A stretch of DNA of 64,000 nt. Source: UBA11889 sp046582115 (GTDB lineage Bacteria > Pseudomonadota > Gammaproteobacteria > Pseudomonadales > Azotimanducaceae). The stretch is from NCBI GenBank assembly GCA_046582115.1, contig JAYGFA010000050.1:1-64000 (forward strand). Direction: 5' to 3'. The notes under the pieces are model-generated. The model did no database searches. It saw only the letters and a list, made by a program, of their open reading frames with translations, and had not been told where the DNA came from. Positions within the stretch are counted from its first letter, which is position 1. Each line of letters begins with the position of its first letter. Both the position numbers and the translations under genes were made by a program. Positions 8,754 to 17,886 of this stretch are shown piece after piece.

Positions 8754-9720
8754 TGTCTGTAATCTCCAGCGGTACTACCTTTAGATCCTGTTCTTCGACA
8801 TCGCGTTTAAACATCGCCAACGCATCATCATCGGTGCTAAAGGCAACGCCCATATCACCGCCTCCGGCCCCGCAGGGTTTATAGAGTACGCCGTGCCGTT
8901 GGGCAAGACCCATTGCAGCTTTGTGACCCGCGCCGAAAATACCGATTTGCGCATCTTGGTCCAGATGCGCTAACGCATCGATGTAATCCCTCATGCAGCA
9001 CATGAACATTTTCGCGTTTAAGGACGCGTCTGCAACACGGTCCGCTGCGGTGAGTAGCTCGGCTAGACTCGCTGGGGTCGTGTCGCCGCGCCACTCGTTA
9101 AACCGAGCGACCATGCGAGACGTTTGAGTGCTTTCTCCTGCGAAAACGAAGCTATAGGCCAAGTTTGAGTCGAGTCCGTGTGTTTCGGATTGGTCATTCT
9201 GATAGAGAATAACGCCGCCGTGGTATGCGGCAGCAACGTCCAGACCGCTACCGACGCCGTGTTGAAATGCTCGATGGGCCTTTTGCAGTCGCTGTAGATC
9301 CATTTTATGTCCATTGAGCGCTGCAAGGGCTTTGCCTAGCGCCACCGTTACGGCAGCGCTCGATCCGATCCCGAGTTTTTGTTTGCGAAGGTAGAAGGGC
9401 GACGAGTTGATTGTCACAGTACCGTGACGGGGTAGTGCGGCAGGTGTCGACAGATGTGCGATGAAACGGGCGGGGTCCCCGTCGGGCAAGTCGCCGAAAA
9501 GCTCGTCAGCCGTGTGGGAGGACTCGAAATCGTAGCCCATGCTCGTGAAGGACCAATCGCCTTCGTCCCGTCTTTGCACCAAACATACGGTTCGTCGATC
9601 TACCGCGGCGACCAAGGCCTTCGCGCCGGCCAGTACGGCGTATTCGCCGGACAAAACGAGCTTGCCTGGGGCACTGGATTCAGCTCGATTGATCGACATA
9701 TGCTCCGGGCCCGAGTCCAC
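8728..9720 (-). CDS. mvaK2: Phosphomevalonate kinase (GHMP family)
   Basis: 330 residues with the phosphomevalonate kinase pattern: APGKLVLSGEYAVL near the N-terminus, the ATP loop KLGIGSSAAV, GVGSGLDVAAA in the middle and a Gly-rich GAGGGDMG near the C-terminus. It phosphorylates 5-phosphomevalonate to the diphosphate in the cytosol. It sits between mvaD (41-base overlap upstream) and the reductase-kinase fusion (26-base overlap downstream), so all three are surely co-translated. An internal ATG at 9699 (MSINRAE) is an equally good start and would still overlap mvaD. The context makes phosphomevalonate the natural substrate rather than homoserine or another GHMP substrate. Confidence 0.92.
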   Translation of the reverse strand: MDSGPEHMSINRAESSAPGKLVLSGEYAVLAGAKALVAAVDRRTVCLVQRRDEGDWSFTSMGYDFESSHTADELFGDLPDGDPARFIAHLSTPAALPRHGTVTINSSPFYLRKQKLGIGSSAAVTVALGKALAALNGHKMDLQRLQKAHRAFQHGVGSGLDVAAAYHGGVILYQNDQSETHGLDSNLAYSFVFAGESTQTSRMVARFNEWRGDTTPASLAELLTAADRVADASLNAKMFMCCMRDYIDALAHLDQDAQIGIFGAGHKAAMGLAQRHGVLYKPCGAGGGDMGVAFSTDDDALAMFKRDVEEQDLKVVPLEITDNGVQVRTE

Positions 9721-10633
9721 AAACCAGAGTCCTCAATACGCCGGGTACAGTGGCTAGCCGGTCGGCGACGAGGTCGGCGGCGTCTTCTTGGCATATGGCT
9801 TTGACTTGTGGCCCGGCGTCGATCGTGAAGAATACGGCCACCCCTCCTTCCTGCAACTCGCGCACCGCGGCGATGGTCTCAACCGTCGCCCCGTTCCAGT
9901 AGAACAAGGGCGGTTGCGTCGACAACATCAACGCATGCATTTTTAGGCAACTGGATTCCGCAATGCTTGCGAGCAGGGAAAAGTCCTGTCGGGAAACCGC
10001 CCGTAGCCCCGCCACGTGATCCGACCTGGTCGACTCAGTCCAACCCAAGAAATACGGCGAAGTCTGTTCGGAACGTTCCATACCGGCGGTGGATCCGACG
10101 GCCTTTGCCGTTTCAGACGTGATGGCAATGACGACCTTCAAAGGCCAGGCCTCCCTCGGTAGCACACCACGCGCACACCAATGACCGTTTTCTTCTTCCA
10201 GGCTGGCGAAACCGCCGAAGATAGACCGAGCAGCAGATCCCGAGCCTCTCCGGGCCCATATCGAGCGCTCGGACGCGTTCATATCGAGTCCAAACGCGGT
10301 GTCTATAGCGGTCAGAAGGCCCGCAAAGCCTGAAGCGGACGACGCTAAACCTGCGCTCGTGGGGAAGTTACTGGACGACTCAATCGAGACCGGAGGCAGT
10401 GAATAGGCGGCGCGCAATCGGACGAGGAAATCTTCAATTTTCGTATCCGACACCACGCTGCCATTGATCTCGATTTGGTCTTGTTCGGACTCCTGTACAG
10501 ATGTTCGCGTGACTAAGGTGTCGAGCGTGATCGATAGTGACGGTGTTGCCGGGATGTTGTTTTCGCTAGATCGCTTTCCCCAATATTTGACCAGGGCAAT
10601 ATTCGGATGCGCCAACGCGGTGGCTTGGTTCAC
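9680..10633 (-). CDS. mvaD: Diphosphomevalonate decarboxylase
   Basis: 317 residues, full length. Motifs of MvaD are clear: ALVKYWGKR at the N-terminus, the Ser-rich SAGLASSASGFA loop, RRGSGSAARSIFGG and the catalytic Asp in FTIDAGPQV. The enzyme converts mevalonate 5-diphosphate to isopentenyl diphosphate with ATP. It is the first mevalonate gene of the operon; the start codon overlaps the amidase stop by 4 bases and its end overlaps the phosphomevalonate kinase by 41 bases. Because a phosphomevalonate kinase is encoded next to it, the classical diphosphate substrate is more likely than the monophosphate used in some archaeal variants. Confidence 0.95.
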   Translation of the reverse strand: MNQATALAHPNIALVKYWGKRSSENNIPATPSLSITLDTLVTRTSVQESEQDQIEINGSVVSDTKIEDFLVRLRAAYSLPPVSIESSSNFPTSAGLASSASGFAGLLTAIDTAFGLDMNASERSIWARRGSGSAARSIFGGFASLEEENGHWCARGVLPREAWPLKVVIAITSETAKAVGSTAGMERSEQTSPYFLGWTESTRSDHVAGLRAVSRQDFSLLASIAESSCLKMHALMLSTQPPLFYWNGATVETIAAVRELQEGGVAVFFTIDAGPQVKAICQEDAADLVADRLATVPGVLRTLVCGLGPGAYVDQSS

Positions 10634-12081
10634 AAAAAGTCAGGAGCTGGAGTGAAAGTAAAGCCCTCTCGTTCGAGCAGTTCTGCCACCCCGATCGTGA
10701 TGAGATCACCATATTCTGGCCCGGCAATTTGAATACCGATCGGTAGGCCTTGGTCGTTGAGTCCGGTTGGAATTACGGTCGATGGAAGGTAAGAAGCGCA
10801 CGTGAGACCGGACCAAAACACCTGGGTGCCATAATCTTGCGGTGAGTTATCGACCTGAATTTTTCGCTCCCGCATGGGTCGGTGGTCGTGAGGAAACGCC
10901 GCGGTCGCCATCACCGGCGTAAGAAGCACATCGTAATCGTTAAAAAACTCGTGCCATGCCCACCGCAGGTGCGTTCGTTGTTCGTTGAATGCGTTCCACT
11001 CTCGAAAGCGTGCCACCTGAGATCGCCGCACGCTCGCTTCGATACTCTTGTCGTCAGGATCCAGGGTGGCAACACCGTCTAACGCGTGTTCATACTGTTC
11101 GTCGGAAAGACGCGCCGACATGGTTGCCTGCAGCAGGTTACGATAGACGAAGTCAGAATGCTTTGCGGTAAAACCTGGACGTGCGTCAAAGTCGATCGAG
11201 GCGCCTAGGTTGGCGAGTGTGCGCGCGACAAGGTCAACGCGTTCGGATACTTCCTTCGCGACCGGCGCTATTTCGTCGTCGCGCCAAACGGCGACCTTCA
11301 TGGATCTCGGTTGTTTTTTGAATTGCGGCAGATCGAGTGATTGGCCTCTCGCCGCGATCTCGTCAGGCCCCCCCATCGTCAGGACGGCCGTTTTTAGGTC
11401 GGCGGCGGAACGCGCGAGCGGCCCGATGACGGAAATATCGGAGGGACTCAATACGCCGGGCATGGCGTGACCTCGGGGTGGCAGCAGCCCCCATGTCGGT
11501 TTATGGCCAAAGACGCCGCAGAAATGGGCGGGATTCCGTATGGACCCGCCAATATCTGAACCGGCCTCGAGTCCGGTCAGGCCGGCGGCCAGCGCGGCGG
11601 CGGATCCACCTGAAGAGCCACCAGGAGATCGTCTTTTATCCCATGGATTGTTGGTCGTGCCATAGATATCGTTGTAGCTCTGGAAATCGGCGAGTCGGAT
11701 AGGTACGTTCGTTTTTCCAAAAATAATGGCGCCTGCAGCTCTCAGTCGTTGTATTGGGAGAGCGTCGGTTTCCACAACGTTGTCCTTCATTTCGGGGATG
11801 CCCCAGGTCGACGGAGTACCGGCTACGCCATAAGATTCTTTGACCGTCATTGGTACCCCATGGAGGGCACCAAGATGGTCGTTACCCTTGGCGACTTCTT
11901 GGTCTGCTTTTTGTGCTAGTGCAACGGCTTCTTCGCGACGTTGGACTACGATGGCATTTAAGTCATCGTTGTAGCGGTCGATGCGTTCAAAATAAAGGCG
12001 AAGCAACTCCTCACTGGAGATTTCTCGTGACTTGATCTTGGCTGCCAGTTGAGTAGCAGAAAGGAAAGCTAGTTCGGACAT
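10630..12081 (-). CDS. Amidase (amidase signature family), first gene of the mevalonate operon
   Basis: 483 residues from the ATG at 12081, preferred over an in-frame start 54 bases upstream because AGAAGGG precedes it and the product then starts MSELAFLSATQL as in related amidases. Catalytic K81 (TVKES), S156 (PGGSSGGS) and S180 (DIGGSIR) form the family triad. Glutamyl-tRNA amidotransferase partners are absent. The gene overlaps mvaD by 4 bases and faces a HisN-like gene across about 120 bases, so the promoter of the mevalonate operon probably lies in 12082-12201. No established link between an amidase and the mevalonate pathway is known to me; co-transcription may be incidental. Confidence 0.88.
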   Translation of the reverse strand: MSELAFLSATQLAAKIKSREISSEELLRLYFERIDRYNDDLNAIVVQRREEAVALAQKADQEVAKGNDHLGALHGVPMTVKESYGVAGTPSTWGIPEMKDNVVETDALPIQRLRAAGAIIFGKTNVPIRLADFQSYNDIYGTTNNPWDKRRSPGGSSGGSAAALAAGLTGLEAGSDIGGSIRNPAHFCGVFGHKPTWGLLPPRGHAMPGVLSPSDISVIGPLARSAADLKTAVLTMGGPDEIAARGQSLDLPQFKKQPRSMKVAVWRDDEIAPVAKEVSERVDLVARTLANLGASIDFDARPGFTAKHSDFVYRNLLQATMSARLSDEQYEHALDGVATLDPDDKSIEASVRRSQVARFREWNAFNEQRTHLRWAWHEFFNDYDVLLTPVMATAAFPHDHRPMRERKIQVDNSPQDYGTQVFWSGLTCASYLPSTVIPTGLNDQGLPIGIQIAGPEYGDLITIGVAELLEREGFTFTPAPDFL

Positions 12082-12201
12082 CGGGACCCTTCTGTTCGAA
12101 CGTGAGACTGTGACCGGCGGTAAACATTTAATCAAGGATCATGGCGCGCTGACGAGCGTCATACTTGGCGTATCTCAACGATGCTGTGAAATAATCGAGG
12201 G

Positions 12202-13038
12202 ATGGTGGAGGAGCGCGTAAATTCCAATGTGGTCGTGGTGTCGACTGACGACATTTCCGAATATCTGCGGTTCGCTCAGTCTCTCGTGAGACAAGTCGGC
12301 AAGGAATTGCTTTCACGATTCCGAACGGATCTTAAGGTTGTCAATAAATCTGCCGGTCATGACTTTGATCCGGTGACAGACGTTGATAAAGAAGTAGAGC
12401 GTGTAATGCGCGACGCAATCACTCGAAAGTATCCAGAGCACGGTATTGCTGGAGAAGAGTTTGGTGATCAGCCAGGAAATGGTTTGACTTGGGTCATTGA
12501 CCCCATTGATGGCACGCGCGCGTTCATGACGGGGATGTTGCATTGGGGAACTTTGCTCGGTTTGTTTGATGGGATGAGATCGATTGTCGGAACCATGTAT
12601 CAGCCGTTCGCGGATGAATTGTTCTGGGGTATTTCGACGAAGGCCGGATATCGTCACAAAAAAAAACAAACGACTATCCGAACGCGCCGATGTAGGACCT
12701 TGGCCGACGCTGTCATGGGGACGACGGGGCCCGAATTCTACCGTCGAGCAGAAGAACTGGAGGGCCTTACGCGATTAAAAAACGAAGTGCTCTTTACCCG
12801 GTTTGGGGGCGATTGCTATGTGTTTGCGATGGTTGCTATGGGACAACTGGATATCGGTATCGAAGCGTCGCTCAAACCCTGCGACATCCAGCCAATGATT
12901 CCAATTATCGAAGGCGCCGGAGGCGTTGTTACCACTTGGGAGGGACGCGATGCGAATCAGGGAGGCTGCATTATTGCGGCCGGGGATCCAGCTATCCACG
13001 CCGAGGCGATGAAGTTGCTGCAGGGGGCGCTGGTGTGA
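12202..13038 (+). CDS. Inositol monophosphatase-family phosphatase, HisN-like
   Basis: 278 residues of the lithium-sensitive phosphatase superfamily. Metal-binding motifs are present: GEEFG (Glu pair), the DPIDGTRAF signature and a C-terminal KPCDIQPMIPIIEGAGG, where the family has W(D/C)DxAP. The DPIDGTxxFxxGxxxWGTLxGL pattern resembles the histidinol-phosphate phosphatase HisN more than SuhB or CysQ. It may therefore carry out the penultimate step of histidine synthesis, or dephosphorylate another sugar or polyol phosphate. No his gene is nearby to confirm this. The gene stands alone, divergent from the amidase-mevalonate operon. Confidence 0.82.
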   Translation: MVEERVNSNVVVVSTDDISEYLRFAQSLVRQVGKELLSRFRTDLKVVNKSAGHDFDPVTDVDKEVERVMRDAITRKYPEHGIAGEEFGDQPGNGLTWVIDPIDGTRAFMTGMLHWGTLLGLFDGMRSIVGTMYQPFADELFWGISTKAGYRHKKKQTTIRTRRCRTLADAVMGTTGPEFYRRAEELEGLTRLKNEVLFTRFGGDCYVFAMVAMGQLDIGIEASLKPCDIQPMIPIIEGAGGVVTTWEGRDANQGGCIIAAGDPAIHAEAMKLLQGALV

Positions 13039-13195
13039 ATATCGCGAAAATACGCCTGACACGGGATCGGTTGTCAATGACTGAGGTGTCAGAAAAGCTT
13101 CCCGGCACGCTGCAGCATGTTGGATAGATTATCGGTTGCTTGGTGGTTGCCGTCCTTGTGCGGGTACAGCCAGTGATCACGGCCAACCCGTTTGT

Positions 13196-13969
13196 TTAGC
13201 TAACCGCAATCTTGTAGATGGACGTATGCTTGATTTCGACCGCTACCTCGCCGTCAACAAGATAGGACAAATAAAGATCCACGAACTCGTGGCCTTTCTT
13301 TTTCCACTTTTCGACGGGTACCGTTCGAATTTCGACCGTGTCCCCTACGTGTAGAGTCTTCCGAAACGATACCTCCGATCCCACATGTAGCCACGCGGGA
13401 AGTACGTAACGCCGGCTGAATGATCGGTTGGCCATGCTGAGTACCGCGTGGGGGTGCAAAATACCGTCGGCATAAAGGGGCAATGTATCGTCGACCTGCA
13501 TCGCGTACGCGTCGTTCTCCGCCTGTTCTGGTGTCCAGGTCCACGCTGGGAAAGCTTCGCCGATGTGAATGTCGTCCCATTCGATTTCGTTGCGGTCGCC
13601 AGATTCCTGGCTTGGAGTCGCGGTCGCAATTGGATCGACGTCATCGTCGCTTGGCGATGAAACCATCTCGGCGACAAGAACATCGCCGCGAGCAGTACAG
13701 CGTACGCTGTGATGATCACCGTCCTGCTCGTGTTCCATGGTGAGACGATCATCGTGGTAAGCGGGTTTGGCCAGCCGGATCGAGGACCGGTAATTGTTTA
13801 GCCAAGATTCACCGAGTTGTTTCACGAGCGGGTAGGTCATGTGGCCAAATATCGCGACGCCCGGAACCAAAGCACCGTCGAAACCGTAGTGTTGCGCTTC
13901 AACGTCGCTGTGCATTCGATTTTCGCTTTCTTCCGAAAAATTTCGGGCGATCGAGGTATAAGTGCTCAT
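13196..13969 (-). CDS. Hot-dog fold MaoC-like dehydratase/thioesterase-type protein
   Basis: 257 residues that read as a double hot-dog protein. The first half has GALVPGVAIFGHMTYPLVKQ, similar to the helix of MaoC-like proteins; the second half has LPLYADGILHPHAVLSMANRSF, where hydratases place the hot helix. The D-x-N-P-x-H hydratase-2 signature is absent, so hydration of enoyl-CoA is not assured and acyl-CoA binding is the safer inference. It is preceded on its strand by the broken quinone reductase, a CoA-transferase and an ABM protein, all in the same direction, which fits an acyl-CoA pathway. About 155 bases without features separate it from the convergent HisN-like gene. Confidence 0.7.
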   Translation of the reverse strand: MSTYTSIARNFSEESENRMHSDVEAQHYGFDGALVPGVAIFGHMTYPLVKQLGESWLNNYRSSIRLAKPAYHDDRLTMEHEQDGDHHSVRCTARGDVLVAEMVSSPSDDDVDPIATATPSQESGDRNEIEWDDIHIGEAFPAWTWTPEQAENDAYAMQVDDTLPLYADGILHPHAVLSMANRSFSRRYVLPAWLHVGSEVSFRKTLHVGDTVEIRTVPVEKWKKKGHEFVDLYLSYLVDGEVAVEIKHTSIYKIAVS

Positions 13970-14065
13970 GTGTCCGGTTCGTGGCGTGGTTCACCAGCAT
14001 AGGCCGAGCGCGACTCAACTCGCAATCGACGGTAATTGATTCGGGTGGGAAGACTCTTCGAGAGC

Positions 14066-15015
14066 TCAGGGTTTTAGAACCGCTTTGCCGATCACTCGCC
14101 GATTCATAAGATCGTCGAGCGCAGTCTGGGCTTCTTCAAAGGAGTAAGTACGAGGCTCTGGCGGCGCAATCAACCCGCGTTCAGCCATGTTTAGCAAGGT
14201 ACGAAGATTAGTCTCTTGTTCATCGCTGTGCGATCCGCTCCAGGCACCCCAATCGATTCCAAGCACATTTCGGTTTCGAAGCAGAACCTGGTTGATGGGA
14301 AGTTGTGGGATCGAACCTGCGGCAAACCGATGACAAGGTACCGTCCCAGATAATCAAGGGAACGTAGGGCGGCGTCAGCTAGATCCCAGCCGACGGGGTC
14401 CACCACGACATTGACACCGTTCCCTTCCGTCAGTTCGCGAGCGCGGACCTTCACGTCCTCAACGTCGTAGTTAATTCGGCCAAAGACTTCGCCACAGGTT
14501 TGAAGTCTATCGTCACTAGATGCAGCGGCAATGACCCTCGCGCCGCGTGAATGCGCTAGATCGATCGCCGCTTTGCCGATGCCTCCCGATGCGCCGAGAA
14601 CCAGGACGGTTTCGCCGTCTGAAAGATCGGCTCGGGTATACGCGTACAACATGGTCGAGTAACTCTGCCACAGCGTTGCCGCTTGACCCGCGGTCAACGT
14701 GTTCGGAATCGGGTAGATGGAAGATCGCGGGCGCGCCACGACGGATACAAACCCTCCTCGTGTGAGGACTCGATCGCCCGATTTTAAATCGTCAACGTCT
14801 TCTCCAATCGCAGCAACGGTTCCAGCGAGCTCCGATCCGGGTGTGAACGGGAGCTCGGGCTTAATCTGATACCCACCGGTACACATCAACGCGTCGACAT
14901 AGTTGAGACCGCAGGCGGTTACCTGCACCAGCACCTCGGCCGGCCCCGGCGTCGGATCGGTGCTGGTCTGGATCTCTACCGGTTCGCCAAGGGCAGTACA
15001 CACCACGGATTTCAC
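14066..15015 (-). pseudogene. MDR-family quinone oxidoreductase, interrupted by a 1-base frameshift
   Basis: Medium-chain reductase of the NADPH:quinone reductase type: PGPAEVLVQVTACGLNYVD, TPGSELAGTV and the nucleotide loop LGASGGIGKAA are intact in the first 240 or so codons. The frame then runs into unrelated sequence. Downstream, another frame continues with the family's C-terminus (NVLGIDWGAW..., EEAQTALDDLMNRRVIGKAVLKP). Reading GGTTTTGCC instead of the observed GGTTTGCC (A run at 14324-14326 on the plus strand) restores ...VIGFAAGSIPQLPINQ, exactly the family consensus. So one base appears missing from a short homopolymer. It may be a sequencing error or a recent inactivation. The gene stops 2 bases after the upstream CoA-transferase in the same direction. 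Confidence 0.85.
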
Positions 15016-15017
15016 TG

Positions 15018-16208
15018 CTACACCGTCCCCGCTGCACGGAATTCCTCTATGTCGGCAGCGCTGTATCCGGCTTCCTTGAGGATCTCTTCGCTGTGTTGGC
15101 CCAGGTCCGGTGCGATCGCGGAAGGCTGAAGCGGGGTCGCACTCATGCGTATGGGTGTACCCACGACTCGTTGACTCTGTCCGGCATCGTCTTTGACTTC
15201 GACGAAGTAGTCGTTTTCCCAGACGCCCTCGTCGGCGACCACCTCGGCGTAATTACGCACGGGCGCAAAACGCGCACCAGCTTCCTGTAATAGCTCACAC
15301 CATTCATCGGTCGTTCTTTCCAGGAAAATGGGTTCGAGTTCACCGACCAAGGACTTCAGTTCTTCTGGGGAAAGTAACAGCGCATCGAAACGCGGATCCA
15401 TCGCCATTTCGGGACGGCCAACGAGCGCAAAGAAAACGTCCTTCGCTTCGGCGGATAAACCGATAAGGCTTATCCACCCGTCTGCGGTCTGAAAAATTCG
15501 GTAAGCCGCCGGGATCAGCGGATGACCAAAATTTGCTCGGCCTGGGATCTTTCCTGTTAGGAGATAGTGCGTATATTCGGTCGCCTGCGCCCAAATCTGA
15601 CCGCCCACGAGCGATACCTCTATTCGTTGGCCATGCCCGGACTCGTGCCTCACGTGTAAGGCAGCGAGGATGCCCGACACCATGTTCAAGGAACCGATAT
15701 GGTCGGCGATGAATGCGCCGACCGGAGTGGGCGGATCGCCTTCGCACCCTGTCGTACTGATCAAACCGCCCGCCGACTGTCCCGCAAGATCGGCACCTTC
15801 CCGAGTTGCATCCGGACCAACCGGTCCAAACGTACTCCCAGCTGCCCAGATGATGCGGGGGTTTATTGCGGCGAGATCCGCGTAACCTAAACCCCATTCG
15901 TCGAGTGTGCCGGGCTTGAAATTACTTATCACGATATCGGCCGTTTCCGTGAGTTTCTTAAAAATGTTCGCGCCCTGCTCGTGTCTCAGATCAAGAGTCA
16001 GCCCCCTCTTACCGCGATTGCAGCCAATGAAAACTGCGCTACGTAGATCGCCGTCACCGAGAAAGATATATCGGCCCTGATCACCGATCCCTGGTAATTC
16101 AACCTTGATTACTTCAGCGCCCATATCGGCCAACAACGCAGCCGCTTGCGGCCCCTGTATCAGCAAGCCGACTTCGATGACCTTAATGCCTTGTAATGGT
16201 CCTTCCAT
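15018..16208 (-). CDS. Class III CoA-transferase (CaiB/BaiF family)
   Basis: 396 residues of the family III formyl-CoA/crotonobetainyl-CoA transferase fold, starting MEGPLQGIKVIEVG. The ATG at 16208 is chosen because GGGAGG lies directly before it; an in-frame GTG at 16220 falls inside that ribosome site. Typical motifs are visible: ADMGAEVIKVELPG, NRGKRGLTLDLR, and FIADHIGSL with the position of the catalytic Asp. The family moves CoA between carboxylic acids by an enzyme-bound mixed anhydride. It heads a minus-strand set with the broken quinone reductase and the hot-dog protein, suggesting activation and reduction of an unsaturated acid. The actual acid is unknown. Confidence 0.92.
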   Translation of the reverse strand: MEGPLQGIKVIEVGLLIQGPQAAALLADMGAEVIKVELPGIGDQGRYIFLGDGDLRSAVFIGCNRGKRGLTLDLRHEQGANIFKKLTETADIVISNFKPGTLDEWGLGYADLAAINPRIIWAAGSTFGPVGPDATREGADLAGQSAGGLISTTGCEGDPPTPVGAFIADHIGSLNMVSGILAALHVRHESGHGQRIEVSLVGGQIWAQATEYTHYLLTGKIPGRANFGHPLIPAAYRIFQTADGWISLIGLSAEAKDVFFALVGRPEMAMDPRFDALLLSPEELKSLVGELEPIFLERTTDEWCELLQEAGARFAPVRNYAEVVADEGVWENDYFVEVKDDAGQSQRVVGTPIRMSATPLQPSAIAPDLGQHSEEILKEAGYSAADIEEFRAAGTV

Positions 16209-16276
16209 GTTTCCTCCCACGTTACGTTAAAGCGTCGCCAATGCGATTTCCTCGAGCGTTTGTGAACTTCATGTCT

Positions 16277-16567
16277 TTACGGGAAGACCAGGTCCGAGGG
16301 GTGCGGTACGCGTTCCACCAGCGGTAAAACTTGAGGTTCGTAAATCTCTTTGAAAGCTGTCCCTTGCCGATGCGTCTCGAGATGTGCCGGGGTTTCCCAC
16401 TGTTCGACCAGCATAAACAAGGATCGCTCGGTCTGCGACTGATACACCTCAAATCGACTGCAACCGGATTCTTGTCGAGATAACTCACCTTGACGGCGTA
16501 GTAGTCTACGAACTGTATCGATATCCGCCTCCTTGGTAACTTCTAGTATTACGTTGTTGTAGATCAT
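16277..16567 (-). CDS. Antibiotic biosynthesis monooxygenase (ABM) domain protein
   Basis: 96 residues forming a single dimeric ferredoxin-like ABM domain: LRRQGELSRQESGCSRFEVY then LFMLVEQWETPAHLETHRQG. The family contains cofactor-free monooxygenases (YgiN, ActVA-Orf6) and heme-degrading proteins; the conserved W in EQW and H in HLETH are present. It lies 68 bases upstream of the CoA-transferase on the same strand. Size and motifs support the domain; a precise function, such as quinol oxidation, cannot be fixed. Confidence 0.85.
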   Translation of the reverse strand: MIYNNVILEVTKEADIDTVRRLLRRQGELSRQESGCSRFEVYQSQTERSLFMLVEQWETPAHLETHRQGTAFKEIYEPQVLPLVERVPHPSDLVFP

Positions 16568-16775
16568 CTCTGGTCCGACTCCATCGTGGTTAGTTTTTAG
16601 GTCGAGCTGAGTTATTTTTCGCTATTGGAATGACTGAAAAAGAAGAATTGGTTAGTTTCCTGGTCGATTGGCCTGCGAAACTGAGTTATTCGGCTTAACC
16701 ATCACACTCGTTGGTGGCATTTTGTGATTGAGGATGGCAGTTTGCAAAGCTCGCTCGGGGCGGGAGGACTCTTGG

Positions 16776-17807
16776 ATGGATTTTGATTTCATGACCGGGA
16801 ATTTGTCTTGGTCCGAAAGTGCGGAGCTGGCACAACGGCTGCAGATGAACGGTTTTTCCGGGATGCTCTTTACTGAGACAAGCCAAGTGCCTTGGATGAT
16901 GATCTCGGCTGCCGCCATGGCGACTACTGAACTCCAGTTTTCGACCGGTATCGCGGTGGCGTTTCCAAGGAGCCCAATGGTCTCGGCTCAGGTCGCTTGG
17001 GAACTCGCGCGGAATACCCACGGGCGTTTTCGCCTTGGTCTCGGAAGCCAAGTGAGGGGCCACATCGTGCGTCGTTACGGCGTGCCCTTCGATAAACCGG
17101 CACTGCGGATGAAAGATTATGTTGAAGCGTTCAAGGCGTGTATCCGTGCGTTTCGAGGAGACGAGCGGCTTCAACACGATGGTGAGTACTACCGCCTGAA
17201 TTACTTGCCAGGAACGTGGTCGCCACCCGCGCACGAGTACTCCGACGTCAAGGTCGATATCGCCGCGGTGGGTCCATACATGTGCCGCGTCGCCGGAGAA
17301 GTTGCTGACGGCATTCACGTGCATCCAATGCACTCGACCAACTACATAAAAGAAAGGTTATTGCCCGAGCTAGCAACTGGCGCAGATCGGAGTGGGCGGG
17401 CGGTATCCGATATCGAGCTCATTGTCCCGGTGTTCGTGGTTCCAGGGGATTCGCCAGAAGAACGTGCCAGGCTGCTTGCACGAGCGCGTTCGCAAATTGC
17501 TTTCTACGGTTCGACCCCAAATTACGCGTTCCAGTTTGATGACCTCGGCTTCAAGGGCACCACCGGTAAACTTTCTGATCTTTTACGCTCGGGCGATGTT
17601 GCTGGGATGGCCGGGATCATCACCGATGAGATGCTAGATCACTTTACCGTAAGCGGTCGATGGGATGACATTGCTGACTTGCTGAGTACTCGGTATCGCG
17701 ACCACGCATCGAGGCTGGTCACGTATCTGGCGGGGGATTCCATCCGGAGTGAACCATTGAACTTGCCAAAGTGGGGGGAAATCGCCGCTGCGGTTCGTGG
17801 TCGGTGA
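16776..17807 (+). CDS. LLM-class F420-type flavin oxidoreductase
   Basis: 343 residues of the luciferase-like monooxygenase fold, starting at the ATG at 16776 with GGGAGGA upstream; an earlier in-frame ATG at 16728 has no ribosome site. Family segments include LQFSTGIAVAFPRSPM, RFRLGLGSQV and KVDIAAVGPYMCRVAGEVADGIHVHP. This arrangement is closest to F420-dependent LLM oxidoreductases of the TIGR03617 type known mainly from Actinobacteria, which makes cofactor use (F420 or FMN) an open question here. The amidohydrolase 2 gene follows on the same strand after about 80 bases and may act in the same pathway. Confidence 0.85.
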   Translation: MDFDFMTGNLSWSESAELAQRLQMNGFSGMLFTETSQVPWMMISAAAMATTELQFSTGIAVAFPRSPMVSAQVAWELARNTHGRFRLGLGSQVRGHIVRRYGVPFDKPALRMKDYVEAFKACIRAFRGDERLQHDGEYYRLNYLPGTWSPPAHEYSDVKVDIAAVGPYMCRVAGEVADGIHVHPMHSTNYIKERLLPELATGADRSGRAVSDIELIVPVFVVPGDSPEERARLLARARSQIAFYGSTPNYAFQFDDLGFKGTTGKLSDLLRSGDVAGMAGIITDEMLDHFTVSGRWDDIADLLSTRYRDHASRLVTYLAGDSIRSEPLNLPKWGEIAAAVRGR

Positions 17808-17886
17808 TGCGGGGTCTTCGCCCTAATCATTGTTTTCGTTCTGAACTGCGGGGAATTGGTGTGATTTATTGGTACGGAGGTTCCAG

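Noticed and set aside
15340..15897. 185-codon minus-strand open frame
   Set aside because: Alternative frame inside the CoA-transferase; Arg/Gly-rich composition typical of a shadow frame.
16695..17333. 212-codon minus-strand open frame
   Set aside because: Antisense to the LLM gene, whose motifs are clear; the translation has no recognisable domain.
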